A stretch of DNA of 64,000 nucleotides, taken from NCBI RefSeq assembly GCF_020524885.1, contig NZ_JAIVKJ010000002.1, forward strand, positions 992,001 to 1,056,000. The letters run 5' to 3'. Made by a program: the position numbers and the translations under genes. Positions 1 through 9,364 of this stretch are shown piece by piece. Position 1 is the first letter of the stretch, and every line of letters starts with the position of its first letter. The notes beneath the pieces were generated by a model, which worked only from the letters and a program-made list of their open reading frames with translations, was not told the DNA's origin and did not search any database. This stretch comes from Microbulbifer elongatus. Lineage in GTDB: Bacteria > Pseudomonadota > Gammaproteobacteria > Pseudomonadales > Cellvibrionaceae.

Positions 1-319
1 CGCCGAGGGTTTTGCCCTGATCGCGGATCGGAAAATTTTGCAGCACCAGCTGGTAGTGCGGGTGATGCGAAAAGGCGAAAGACCACAGGTTTTCGAAATA
101 AATGCCCAGTCGCCTGCTGGTAACCTGGCTGAGCCGCTCCATGAGCTGCGGCGCGAGTCGCGATCTAATGTCAGCGGTGGAAAAATACTGGTAAAGCGCT
201 GTTCTTCTGGATGCCGGTAACCAGGGCAGGGAAAAACGGGCGGCGATATCCGGAGCCTGTAAGGCCCACAGTAAATTGTTCCAGTGGTCCGGGGTGGCGG
301 AGGGCAGTGTAAACTTCAT
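1..319 (-). CDS. DUF1853 family protein, N-terminal part (cut by window edge)
   Basis: The first 106 codons of a gene that runs off the left edge. The frame is open from an ATG at 319 to base 1. The translation contains RLGIYFENLWSFAF, followed by HHPHYQLVLQNFPIRD and a GKTLG end. These match my memory of the conserved N-terminal block of DUF1853 proteins (a short cytosolic family of unknown biochemical function, related to PD-(D/E)XK-like folds in some descriptions). The gene is read leftwards, away from the autotransporter gene, whose stop lies 39 bp from this start. No function can be stated. Confidence rests on motif recognition only, because the C-terminal half is missing. Confidence 0.7.
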   Translation of the reverse strand, partial: MKFTLPSATPDHWNNLLWALQAPDIAARFSLPWLPASRRTALYQYFSTADIRSRLAPQLMERLSQVTSRRLGIYFENLWSFAFSHHPHYQLVLQNFPIRDQGKTLG

Positions 320-358
320 TGGGCGAGTATAGGGAAGTTCACCTTTCCCGGAAATGCC

Positions 359-2692
359 CTACCACTTGTAGCGAAATCCAAACGTAAGCTGAACGCTGTC
401 GCTATCGCCAAAGTTTTCCAGGCTGCTGGCGTAGTCGACTTCGCCGTATACCGAGCAGCGGTCGCCGCACTGGTCGTAGGTGAAGCCGATGCCCACTTCC
501 CCCCACCAGTCATCTCTCTCCTGGAACAGGTAAGTGCCCGAAACATTTACTTCGGTTTCATCCTTGTAGTGGTAGTAGGCATTTGCAATGGCGTAGAGAC
601 CAATCCGCTCGAGCAACAGGTTGCCGTACATATTGCGGTTGACGCGTTGGCTGACGCGTTGCTCGAAGGCCAGCCCAAATCGCGCATAGCCACCTTCGTT
701 GTCGGTGTCGATCAGGTAGGCACCGTAGGGATCGAAGTTGTCATCGATATCTTCTGCGGTATAAACGAGCTGTACCTGTGGTGTTAGCGAGTAGAAATCA
801 CAGAGTTTGAAACTGTGCCCGCCCTCCACGGAAAAATTGAAGCCAATCGCATCGTTTCCGGTATCCAGGTACCACAACTCTCTGGAGTAGAGATCCGAGT
901 CAAACCAGTTGAACTGTGCTTGCACATCCGCATAGCTGCCCTGGCTACCGTACCAGGTAAAGGTGGTGCCAACGCCATAACTTTCGGTGTCGATATCGCC
1001 CTGCCCGAAAAAACTGTCCAGCTCGGTGCTGCCGTAGGCGTACTGGGCAAATATCCCGAGCATCAAGCGACCGCGGTAAACGGCTGGATCAAAGGAAAAG
1101 TCGGAGCCTATTTGCACTTGCCCGAAATCCTGCTGCCACTCGGCGGTCGTAGTGGAATGCTCCGGGGCGTTTTCGTTGTAAACCGAGTTCACGCGCATCC
1201 ACAGGCCGCCGCCATCGATGGTGCGTTCCACGGCGTTGCCGTAACAGCATATGCCGCGATCTTTATAGCTGGTTGCCGCCCAGAAGCGATTGCCCACCCG
1301 CTTGCGCAGGGTGGTGGGGGCGTTCATGCGGCGAATTGCCTGGGGGTAGGTTTCGTAGAGCACAGCACCCGGCTGCCAGCGGGCAACCAGTTCGTCACTG
1401 CCGCTAAACGGATCAGCAATGGTGGAGCGCAGATACCAGTAACCGTCGTCCGGGTCGTCGAGGGCACCCCGGTGCAGGGTGTAACCGTAAGCGCCGCCCA
1501 CGATCGCTGGCCGCCCATCGAACCCAATGTAGTGTGGGTCGAGCGTGAAGGCGTTACGCGGATTGTTGCCCTGCACCCGAATGATCGGGATGCCATTGCC
1601 GGTGGTCAGCGCACCATCGCCACCCAGGTTGAAAATGCGCACCGATGTGCGGCCGCTGACATCACCCAACACATTGAACAGGTCACTGGGTGCGTTGTCG
1701 CCAGCCAGGCGTGAGTCCATCCAAAGTCGCCCATCGCGACCGTTGTAGTTACCGAAGCGGCCACTTTCGTGAGGGATAATGTTCAGTTGATTGAACCTGC
1801 CGTCTTCCAGCCAAAGGGTCCCTGCATTGTGTACATCACCGGCGATGGAAAAGTCCGCGTCCTGGGGTTCCAGTATGCCGCCGAAGCGAATATCCAGGCC
1901 CAGTTGCTGGTCCCCGCTAGTGCCGCCCCCGACTACCAGGGTATTGGACAGACGCAGCTTGGAGCTGCCGTTGATGATGATGTTTTCCCAATTGATCAGG
2001 TTGCCACCGTCGATCAGGTGATCCAGCTTGAAACGCACGGTGTCAATAAAGCCATCGTCTCCGGTAACGTCGTCACCACCGTCGAGGATGGCCTCTCCTT
2101 CGTAGGCAAAAGCATCGATTTCCAAATAGTCGGAGCCGTCACCGCCGATGAAGTGATTGAGAATTCCCTCATCGAAGTACAGGGTGTCGTCACCACTGCC
2201 CATATCCAGCGTTTGGAAAATAAAGCCGCCGTCGAGCAGCATGTAGTCATTACCGTCACCGGCGTGCAAATTAAAAATTACCCCATCGTACACCTCGATG
2301 TGATCATCGCCACTTCCGGTATCCAGCCCTCCCCCCAAAAAGCCGCCGATCTCGGAATCCCGAATGTCCATGATCACGGTGTCGTTGCCATCACCAGTGA
2401 ACAGGTTGGTTTCGATCACGGCGCCATTGATATTGACCTGATCATTACCGCTGCCCGCATCCACGGTACCGATGGTGCCGCCATTTAGATCGAGGGTGTC
2501 GTCGCCGGCAAACGTATTCACATCCGCGCCGGCGGCATCATTATCCTCGTCGCACAGGATTTGGTCTGGGCCGGCGGTTCCGGTGTTGCTGGGCGTGCAT
2601 TCTGCGCGTGTGTCCGTCGGGAGCAAACTCATCCCCGCACAAAAAAGTACACCGACGAGATAACCGGCGTAACGGCGGTTATCAGAATTCAT
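359..2692 (-). CDS. Autotransporter-like outer-membrane protein with Gly/Asp-rich repeats
   Basis: A 777-residue exported protein. Residues 1-31 form a signal peptide ending in DTRA. Residues about 40-220 carry repeated Gly-Asp-rich units (GSGDD, GDGND, GGDGSD) spaced roughly 20 residues apart, like the calcium-binding repeats of RTX proteins but with a longer period. A beta-rich passenger follows. The last ~280 residues alternate aromatic and polar residues and end in FGFRYKW, the C-terminal aromatic signature of an outer-membrane beta-barrel of the autotransporter kind. The start codon lies inside the end of the upstream OmpW-like gene (11-bp overlap), so the two are probably translated together. 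Passenger function is unknown; adhesion or matrix binding is only a guess. A cysteine pair (ICCYGN) and further cysteines near the C-terminus are unusual for a barrel. Confidence 0.75.
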   Translation of the reverse strand: MNSDNRRYAGYLVGVLFCAGMSLLPTDTRAECTPSNTGTAGPDQILCDEDNDAAGADVNTFAGDDTLDLNGGTIGTVDAGSGNDQVNINGAVIETNLFTGDGNDTVIMDIRDSEIGGFLGGGLDTGSGDDHIEVYDGVIFNLHAGDGNDYMLLDGGFIFQTLDMGSGDDTLYFDEGILNHFIGGDGSDYLEIDAFAYEGEAILDGGDDVTGDDGFIDTVRFKLDHLIDGGNLINWENIIINGSSKLRLSNTLVVGGGTSGDQQLGLDIRFGGILEPQDADFSIAGDVHNAGTLWLEDGRFNQLNIIPHESGRFGNYNGRDGRLWMDSRLAGDNAPSDLFNVLGDVSGRTSVRIFNLGGDGALTTGNGIPIIRVQGNNPRNAFTLDPHYIGFDGRPAIVGGAYGYTLHRGALDDPDDGYWYLRSTIADPFSGSDELVARWQPGAVLYETYPQAIRRMNAPTTLRKRVGNRFWAATSYKDRGICCYGNAVERTIDGGGLWMRVNSVYNENAPEHSTTTAEWQQDFGQVQIGSDFSFDPAVYRGRLMLGIFAQYAYGSTELDSFFGQGDIDTESYGVGTTFTWYGSQGSYADVQAQFNWFDSDLYSRELWYLDTGNDAIGFNFSVEGGHSFKLCDFYSLTPQVQLVYTAEDIDDNFDPYGAYLIDTDNEGGYARFGLAFEQRVSQRVNRNMYGNLLLERIGLYAIANAYYHYKDETEVNVSGTYLFQERDDWWGEVGIGFTYDQCGDRCSVYGEVDYASSLENFGDSDSVQLTFGFRYKW

Positions 2693-3431
2693 AGGTGATG
2701 CCCAGATTCAGTGTCCAAGGGTCGGTCTCAAAGTCCGCATACAGACGGTCGTAGCCGGGATTGGTTGGGTAAGTCACAACACCGTCTGTTTCTGCATCGG
2801 TGTACATTACGGCGGCGTTGATCATCCAGGAGCTGGCCATGCCGCGTCCCAGACGCCAGTCGATACCCAGTTGCGCGCTGGCACCCCAGGAGTGGCCCAT
2901 GCCATATTTTGCCAGCTGGTTCGTCATGCCCTTTTCCATCAGGTAGCGCTGGAACTCGGGGTTGAGGTCGTCGTCGTAAAAGTCCGTGTAGTTGACGCCA
3001 ATTCCCAGGTAGGGCTGTCCCAGGCAAACCAGGTCATTCATATACCAGTTGACGAACAGGTTGGCCGAGGACATGGTAAATCGGCCGAAGTAAATATTGT
3101 CGCGCCCCGGGTAGGCGCGGAAATTCTCCAGTCGCAGTGAGTGGTCAGACCCGCCGACATACATCATTTCCAGCCCCAGATAAGGTAGCGGCCGCCAAAC
3201 GCCGGAAATATTCCAGGTTGTATCGTCCTCGATATCCCACTTTGTCTGGTAGAGGTCCCAGTCTTGGAGTACGTATTCCTTTAGCGAAGTCGCCTCATCA
3301 TCCGGATAGACAAAGCTCGCGCCCAGGCGCAGGTAAAACCGTTTGAGATCTACATCGGAAACAGGAATCTGCGCACTTGCTAATACAGGGAACAGAAGTG
3401 CCAGGATTGCGGCCAGCCCGAGCTTTTTCAT
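2682..3431 (-). CDS. OmpW-like outer-membrane beta-barrel protein
   Basis: Encodes about 249 residues from the ATG at 3431. A GGAG sits 6 bases before that codon; an ATG 12 bases further upstream is itself part of this ribosome site and is not preferred. The N-terminus MKKLGLAAILALL is a signal peptide ending near ASAQ. The mature protein shows FYLRLGASFVYP and ends NLGITYEF, as expected of small eight-stranded barrels of the OmpW type (terminal Phe, YLRLG-like first strand). OmpW proteins are small hydrophobic-ligand channels or receptors; the ligand here is unknown. It is the first gene of a two-gene unit with the autotransporter, overlapping it by 11 bp. That suggests a joint job at the outer membrane, though this is inference. 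Confidence 0.7.
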   Translation of the reverse strand: MKKLGLAAILALLFPVLASAQIPVSDVDLKRFYLRLGASFVYPDDEATSLKEYVLQDWDLYQTKWDIEDDTTWNISGVWRPLPYLGLEMMYVGGSDHSLRLENFRAYPGRDNIYFGRFTMSSANLFVNWYMNDLVCLGQPYLGIGVNYTDFYDDDLNPEFQRYLMEKGMTNQLAKYGMGHSWGASAQLGIDWRLGRGMASSWMINAAVMYTDAETDGVVTYPTNPGYDRLYADFETDPWTLNLGITYEF

Positions 3432-3633
3432 CGTTAACTCCATTTAACTTCGATTGACCGCCGCGATACTGCTTATCCTTTTAAACTCGATTGGCGTGTC
3501 AAAAGCCTTGTGATGGCGCGGCAATTATTGAAATTGGAACTGCCGGGGAAAATCAGAAACATCAGTAAAAGTAGCATGGGGTGCGCGCATTGCAGGTTAA
3601 ATACTGACCGCGCAATCACCGTTGGTTTTTCCC

Positions 3634-3660
3634 TAAAAAAATGGGCCCGGAAAGGCCCAT
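3634..3660 (-). terminator. Rho-independent terminator of the VIT-VWA gene
   Basis: ATGGGCC and GGCCCAT form a 7-bp stem with a 6-base loop. Read on the minus strand it is followed by a run of seven T. It lies 30 bp past the stop of the gene at 3690-5744. Confidence 0.75.
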
Positions 3661-3689
3661 TAGTATTTCACGCCATACGAATAGCGGGC

Positions 3690-5744
3690 TTACCAGCGGC
3701 GCTTGAACCGCAGCAGAACAATGATCAGCAGCAGTAACATCACCACTGGACCGGTAGAGCCGCCGCTGCTGCTGGGGTAAGAGCGGTTACCGTTGAAGGC
3801 TGGCTGCGCAGTGTCCTGTCGATGATCCTGTACGGGCGCCGAGTTGCGGCTCTGACGTGCGGCACGCTCGCGTTCGACTCTTGCCTTGTTATTGCGTTTG
3901 ATACCCTGCTGTTCAAACACTTGTTCCTCCACGACTACCAGCGACGTGTAGGGTGTCACCAGTCCGTTTTCTACCGCGAGGTCCACAATAGCGTCCTCGC
4001 TGTCGGCGTCGTGCCCCAGGTAATCCATTTTGTTCTGGATGTCTTCGATGGTCGCATAAGCCCAGAGTCGTTCCAGCTCGGGATTGCGGACATCCGTGGC
4101 GGGGAACTGCAAGTCTGACGTGTAGCGCACGTCGCGCGCGGAGACCTTGCCGTCGATGGTGAGCTTTGCCGCGCCGTCGCCCCAGTAGTGTCCAAACACG
4201 ATCAGTTGCTGTCCGCGGTACAGTGAGCCGATACGCTGCGGCGTAATGTCGCGAACCTTCACGCCGGATATTTTGATGTCGATATCGCGGTAGGACTCAT
4301 GTTGTAACTTGTCCGCCGCCTGCACCAGCCGCCCGGAAATATCGTCGCTGTTGGAGATAGCCATGGCAAAGCCGTTGGATACACGGGCCATGCCATCCAG
4401 CAGTGGCCGGTTGGCGCTGTTACCCATGACAAAGGTGAACAGGCGGATGTCGTGTTGTTCCAGTAACTTCAGGAAAGCCTTCTTTGCGGTCACCCCGACA
4501 TTGGCCACACCGTCAGTTACCAGAATCACGGCGCTTGGGCGGTCGGCATCGAGATGCTCATAGGCCATCTTGAGGCCGGCGAACAGGTTGGTGCCGCCGC
4601 TCGGTTGTAGGGACTCCAGCTGCTGCAGGTAGTGATTCACGTTGGCACCGCTAACCGGGACGTAACCGCCGGTGAGATCCTGCGCACCGTTATTGAACAG
4701 CACCATACGGAAGCGGTCTGTGGGAGGCAGCTTGTTCAGGCCTTTGCGAACCCCTTCGGCCAGACTGTGATATTTCCCGGCCATAGAGCCAGACATATCC
4801 AGCACAAACGTCCAGTCCCGGCCCTGGGTAGCCGGGCCCAAGTCATCCCCTGGCGTGAGCGTCAGCATGAAGGTGCCGCGGTCACTGCCTTCGGGTCGAT
4901 AGGTCACCATGTCTACCGCGCCGGGCAACCCCTGCTGGTGACGCCAGTAAACAACGATGTCTTTATCGAGAGTAAATGCGCTGCCCGTTGTTGGCGCGGC
5001 CGGCAGTGACTGTCCCTCTTCGTCGGCGATGGCGGCATTCCCCGCAGTATTCGCGAAAGAGGCTTTCCACTCCTGTCCGGTTTGCTGCTGTATCTGCGCT
5101 TGTGGATGTGCCGGCAACAGGAACTGGTCGATGGGGTAGGAAGAGCGCATGCTGAGGTTGAAGCTGAAGGCCTCCTGCACATGGGCCTGGTAAGTAAAGA
5201 ACGCCATACGCTCCTCGTCTACCCCACCTTCTTCCAGCGGGTATACATAGCGCCCGATACCGAGGTCAGCGTGTACCGGCTGGATATACACCAGGCGGAT
5301 ACGCACCGCGTCATTGGGTTGTACCGGATAGACCCGGCTGTCGAAGGTGCGGTATTCATCCTGCTCCGTGAGCGCGGTTCTTCTACCCTGGGATTTTTCC
5401 TGCTCGTACAGGGCACGGGCCTGCTGTTTTGGCAGTACTTCGCCGGTTACCGGCTTGCCGTCGATCCAGTAGGTGAACTCGCCGACGGATGCCTTTTCAG
5501 GTACGGGAAAGCTGTATACCGCTTCGAGTGCGCGATCATTGGGGTTAAAAAAGGTCTGGTCGACTTCCGTAATCGCGTAGCCGTCCTCGATCACCACATT
5601 CACGTGGTGTTCCTTGATCTCCAGTGCGGGTAGCGAGCCATCGGCGGGTGTCAGTAGGCCTGCGGCAGCGGCCAGTTGAGGTGCGAGTGCCCCCAAAACC
5701 AGACAGATGAGCCAGTGGATGGGTTTCTGCCAAATACGTTGCAT
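3690..5744 (-). CDS. VIT and von Willebrand A domain protein with Gly-rich C-terminal membrane tail
   Basis: A 684-residue exported protein. A signal peptide ends near AAAA (residue ~28). Residues ~35-170 are a vault inter-alpha-trypsin (VIT) domain, with FNPNDRALEAVYSFPVPEKASV typical in outline. Residues ~310-480 form a VWA domain whose metal site is intact: D316, S318 and S320 in DMSGS. The C-terminus reads SSGGSTGP, then a hydrophobic segment (VVMLLLLIIVLL) and RFKRRW. That layout is a GlyGly-CTERM/sorting-type tail. Proteins of this plan are annotated as marine proteobacterial sortase targets, but no sortase gene lies beside this one. It is transcribed divergently from the XRE regulator at 5909. 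The likely role is a surface-anchored adhesion or protein-binding module; the partner is unknown. Confidence 0.8.
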   Translation of the reverse strand: MQRIWQKPIHWLICLVLGALAPQLAAAAGLLTPADGSLPALEIKEHHVNVVIEDGYAITEVDQTFFNPNDRALEAVYSFPVPEKASVGEFTYWIDGKPVTGEVLPKQQARALYEQEKSQGRRTALTEQDEYRTFDSRVYPVQPNDAVRIRLVYIQPVHADLGIGRYVYPLEEGGVDEERMAFFTYQAHVQEAFSFNLSMRSSYPIDQFLLPAHPQAQIQQQTGQEWKASFANTAGNAAIADEEGQSLPAAPTTGSAFTLDKDIVVYWRHQQGLPGAVDMVTYRPEGSDRGTFMLTLTPGDDLGPATQGRDWTFVLDMSGSMAGKYHSLAEGVRKGLNKLPPTDRFRMVLFNNGAQDLTGGYVPVSGANVNHYLQQLESLQPSGGTNLFAGLKMAYEHLDADRPSAVILVTDGVANVGVTAKKAFLKLLEQHDIRLFTFVMGNSANRPLLDGMARVSNGFAMAISNSDDISGRLVQAADKLQHESYRDIDIKISGVKVRDITPQRIGSLYRGQQLIVFGHYWGDGAAKLTIDGKVSARDVRYTSDLQFPATDVRNPELERLWAYATIEDIQNKMDYLGHDADSEDAIVDLAVENGLVTPYTSLVVVEEQVFEQQGIKRNNKARVERERAARQSRNSAPVQDHRQDTAQPAFNGNRSYPSSSGGSTGPVVMLLLLIIVLLRFKRRW

Positions 5745-5908
5745 TGTCGGTTCCTCCGGATGCCATCGGGGGCTGAAAAGAAAAATGTGCCGGGATAGCC
5801 CCGGGCACCGGAGTATTTAGCGGTAGGGGCTCACAATATTCACCTAGAAACGGTAAAGTCTCGAGATATGACTCCAAAAGTACTGAATATTGATACCTTG
5901 GTGGTGAA

Positions 5909-6667
5909 ATGAGCCAGACACAGGCACTGATGAATACTCTCAAGCGCGCGCTGAAGGCGAGGGGGATAACCTACGCCGAGGTCGCCAACCGACTGCAGTT
6001 GTCGGAAAGCAGCATCAAGCGCCTCCTCAGCGGCGATACCCTTTCGATTGCGCGGCTGGAGACTCTGTGTGAAATCGCCGGCATGGATTTCTCCGAGCTG
6101 GTACGCAAAACCGCAGAAGCCCGCCGCGGCATTACGACACTGACGGAGGAGCAGGAGCGCGAGGTCGCCGGTGATCCGCACCTGTTATTGGTTACCGTGT
6201 GCGTTATCAACCAGTGGACGGTGGAGCAGATTCTGCAGACCTATGAACTGAGTGAGCCGGAGTGCATCCGGCTGCTGGTGAGGCTCGACCGGTTGAAACT
6301 GATTGAGCTGCTGCCCCTCAACCGCTACCGGTTGATTGTCGCCAAGGAATTTCACTGGCTGCCCAATGGGCCGATACAGCGCTTTTTCCGGCAGGAAGTG
6401 CAGCCGGACTTTCTCACGTCCGACTTCGCGGGCCCGGGTGAAAAAATGATTTTCCGTACCGGCATGTTATCCCGCACCGCCAATGCGGAACTGATGAAAA
6501 AGATAGACCGGCTGATGGAGCAGTTCCATGAACTGCATGACATGGATACCAGCCTGGCGCTGGAGGAGCGTTTCGGCTCCAGTTTGATGGTCGCGCTGCG
6601 GCCCTGGGAGCTTAAACATTTCAGCCGCTTGCGGCGTAAGGATAAGGAAAAAGTGTTTCCCCAATAG
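5909..6667 (+). CDS. XRE-family helix-turn-helix regulator
   Basis: A 252-residue cytosolic protein. Residues ~8-65 are a classical HTH_3 domain (YAEVANRLQLSESSIKRLL, then LETLCEIAGMDFSELV). The rest (~90-250) is a helical domain with a WTVEQILQTYELSE segment that resembles a second, winged-helix-like unit and may sense a ligand or form dimers. It is divergent from the VIT-VWA gene with 164 bp between them, so regulation of that gene is a reasonable guess. The assigned start follows a short AT-rich leader (TTGGTGGTGAA before the ATG, GGTG as the ribosome site). The target is unknown. Confidence 0.75.
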   Translation: MSQTQALMNTLKRALKARGITYAEVANRLQLSESSIKRLLSGDTLSIARLETLCEIAGMDFSELVRKTAEARRGITTLTEEQEREVAGDPHLLLVTVCVINQWTVEQILQTYELSEPECIRLLVRLDRLKLIELLPLNRYRLIVAKEFHWLPNGPIQRFFRQEVQPDFLTSDFAGPGEKMIFRTGMLSRTANAELMKKIDRLMEQFHELHDMDTSLALEERFGSSLMVALRPWELKHFSRLRRKDKEKVFPQ

Positions 6668-6693
6668 CGCTGCCAATTCAGCAGGGAGATATA

Positions 6694-6723
6694 GAAAAGG
6701 GAAGGCCAGAGCCTTCCCTTTTC
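6694..6723. terminator. Bidirectional terminator between XRE gene and TonB receptor
   Basis: A perfect 13-bp inverted repeat (GAAAAGGGAAGGC and its complement) with a 4-base loop, A-rich on the left and T-rich on the right, so it can serve the two converging genes at 5909-6667 and 6746-9364. Confidence 0.8.
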
Positions 6724-6745
6724 GTTTTGCGGTAAACCTTAGCGG

Positions 6746-9364
6746 TTAAAAGCTATAGGTCATCTTGCCATACACAAAGCGGCCGCGAGGGTCGTGCTGG
6801 CTGGATACATAGCCGTAGAGGTCTGAATCACCGTCGCCGATGGCGAATGGTGGCTCTTCGTCGAGTGCGTTATCGGCACCGAGACTCAGAACCATGTTCT
6901 CAAACCCGGTGTAGCGGGCCTGCAGGTTCAGTGTCATAAAGGAATCGACAATGCGGGAGCGGTTGGTGTCGTAATCCTGAGTGCCATCGAAGTCGATATC
7001 CGGGGTGTCCTCGAACTCGCCGATGTAATTCAGCCCGACAGTGAAGGCGAAAGTATCGCGGGCCCAGTCCGCGGATGCTGCCCAGCGGTGCTCCGGATAT
7101 TCATACTCGCCGGCCAGGTCCCGTTTCAGGAAATTGTCTCCGGAGGAGTCCAGTTCCACGCGCTCAAATTCGGTCAGATAAGAATAATCCAGTCGCAAAC
7201 CCAGGTCGCCGCCCGCCACGGTAAGTGCGGAGTACACCATGCTCAGGTCGATACCCGAAACGGTCTGTTCACCGATATTGATAAAGCCGCTGTTGATGGA
7301 CTGCAGAGAGCCGAGGGATTCGCCTGGCAGGGGAGCCGAACGCACACACACGGTGCTGTTCTGGTCACTACAGAAGGCACTGTACAGGTAGCCGAAGGGG
7401 ACCTCGTCGATCTTGCCTTCCTGGGTAATGCTCCATACATCCACCGACAGTTGCATATTGTCGATTGGCTTGATCACGGCCCCCAGGTTGATCGACTCGG
7501 ATTCCTCGGCTTCAAGGTCCGGGTTGCCGGAAAACACGATGTTGTAGTCGGTGCTGGCGCAATAGGCGTCATTGATTGCACAACCGTAGGTATCGGTGAA
7601 AAACAGCGACTCCTCAGATGGTCCCAGGCCTATCTGCGCCAGAGAGGGCGCGCGGAACCCGGTGCCCCAGGATGCGCGTAGTGACAGCTGTTCACTGGCG
7701 GTCCACAGAAGATTGGCCATGGGGTTTGTGGTGCTGCCAAAGTCACTGTAGTCGTCAAAACGGCCGGCCAGTGTCAGGTCCAGATCGGCGGGCAGGGGAA
7801 TGGCAAATTCCACAAATGCCGAACTGATGTCGCGGCTGGCAGAAGCAGAAACCGATTCGGTACCGAAGATCAGGCCGCGCTGGAACTGGTCATCGGGAAT
7901 ATCTGAAGCCTTCTCCTCACGGTGTTCCAGACCCGCGGCCATGGCGATAGCACCATTGCTGGTATCAAACAGTGTGCCGTTGATGGTGAAGTCTACGCTG
8001 CGCAGCTCGGACTTGCCCTGTCGCACCAGGCTGGTGGTAAAGGCATCGATAACCGATTGTGGGTTCTGCACACCGCCAAATGGATTGTAGCGGCCGGCAT
8101 CAATTTCCTGTTGCAGCAGATCCGTGCGCACCCAGCCTTGGGAGCGGTCGCCGCTCTGGGTGGACTCGCTGCGTGAACGCTGTACGGACGCTTCCCAGTC
8201 CCAATCGGCAATACTGCCGCGCAGGCCAAAAACACCGCGCAGGTTATCGGTTTCAATGTCCCATTGCCGCGCGCCGGCGTCGACAGTTCGGTAGCGACCG
8301 ACGTTGACACTGCTGGCCCCCACAAAGGGATTGTTCGGATGATCGATGGGAACGGTCAGTCCGGCATCTTCATCCAGTGGCGTCGGCGCTCCCTGTGCGA
8401 TCGAAGTATTGTGCTGCACCGCCAGTTCACTGAAGAACTCCAGGTTGTCCGTCAGCTGGGCGTGACCCAGCATCAGTACACCGGTGCGCTCGGATTCAGG
8501 GGTGAGCAGTGTCCAGGGGCCGTAGTCGTATACGCAGGTCTGGCCGAACGCATTGCCATCGGGGCAGTTGGGGTCAATGGTGGTTTCGCCATCGACAATA
8601 AAGCGGCCGGGATAGCCGCGTGAAGAGCGAAAATCCATACCGCCGCGGAAGGATTGATCGGCAGTATCCAGGCCCTTTCGCTCGACACTGGCGAGGGTGG
8701 AATTGGTGTGGTGATCAAAAATCACGGTGAGGTTGGAGTCTTCCCCATTTACTCCCCAGACCGCGGATACCGACTGTTCGTCGTAGCCATCGGCGCCGCC
8801 GTAATCCACGGCTATTTCCGTCCCCTCAAAATCCTTGCGCAGCACCAGATTGACCACACCGGCAACGGCGTCGGAACCGTAAATGGCCGAGGCGCCGTCC
8901 TTCAAAATTTCGACCCGCTCGACTGCGGCGACGGGGATAGTATTAATGTCGACAAAATTCGTTGTGATACTTTCGGCAAAGGCGCTGATGGCCACGCGCT
9001 TACCGTTCACCAGAACCAGAGTGGCATCGGCACCCATGCCGCGCAGGCTAACCGCCGCGGCGCCGTTGGCGGTGGAATCCTGGTTATTTCCGCGGGTGGA
9101 AAATGTACCGTTACCAGCCGCAGGATTCTTTTCAAACATCTGCTGCAGGTTGGTATAGCCCGCCTTCTCTATGGCTTCCCGGTCCATCACCTGGATCGGC
9201 GTTGCGGTTTCGAATTCGGCGTTGCGTTGAATACGAGAACCGACAACGGCGACTTCCTCTATCGCATTCTCCTCCGCGGCAAACAGCACTTGCGGTGTCG
9301 CTGTGGCCATTGCTGCGAGAATGGCGCTGGATAAAACATTTCGGCGTGTAAAAAGTCTTTTCAT
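6746..9364 (-). CDS. TonB-dependent receptor (alginate locus, receptor 1)
   Basis: An 872-residue outer-membrane active transporter. The signal peptide ends LFAAEE. A TonB box-like segment (IEEVAVVGSRI) follows at ~37. The plug domain (about residues 50-180) carries SLRGMGADATLVLVNGKR and VERVEILKDGASAIYGSDAVAGVVN. A long beta-barrel ends in GKMTYSF with terminal Phe. Receptors of this kind import oligosaccharides or siderophores with energy from TonB-ExbBD. Its position downstream of the PL7 lyase, on the same strand, suggests uptake of alginate oligomers, but it has a 394-bp upstream gap containing the PL7 terminator, so it probably has its own promoter. The substrate is inferred from context only. 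Confidence 0.85.
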   Translation of the reverse strand: MKRLFTRRNVLSSAILAAMATATPQVLFAAEENAIEEVAVVGSRIQRNAEFETATPIQVMDREAIEKAGYTNLQQMFEKNPAAGNGTFSTRGNNQDSTANGAAAVSLRGMGADATLVLVNGKRVAISAFAESITTNFVDINTIPVAAVERVEILKDGASAIYGSDAVAGVVNLVLRKDFEGTEIAVDYGGADGYDEQSVSAVWGVNGEDSNLTVIFDHHTNSTLASVERKGLDTADQSFRGGMDFRSSRGYPGRFIVDGETTIDPNCPDGNAFGQTCVYDYGPWTLLTPESERTGVLMLGHAQLTDNLEFFSELAVQHNTSIAQGAPTPLDEDAGLTVPIDHPNNPFVGASSVNVGRYRTVDAGARQWDIETDNLRGVFGLRGSIADWDWEASVQRSRSESTQSGDRSQGWVRTDLLQQEIDAGRYNPFGGVQNPQSVIDAFTTSLVRQGKSELRSVDFTINGTLFDTSNGAIAMAAGLEHREEKASDIPDDQFQRGLIFGTESVSASASRDISSAFVEFAIPLPADLDLTLAGRFDDYSDFGSTTNPMANLLWTASEQLSLRASWGTGFRAPSLAQIGLGPSEESLFFTDTYGCAINDAYCASTDYNIVFSGNPDLEAEESESINLGAVIKPIDNMQLSVDVWSITQEGKIDEVPFGYLYSAFCSDQNSTVCVRSAPLPGESLGSLQSINSGFINIGEQTVSGIDLSMVYSALTVAGGDLGLRLDYSYLTEFERVELDSSGDNFLKRDLAGEYEYPEHRWAASADWARDTFAFTVGLNYIGEFEDTPDIDFDGTQDYDTNRSRIVDSFMTLNLQARYTGFENMVLSLGADNALDEEPPFAIGDGDSDLYGYVSSQHDPRGRFVYGKMTYSF

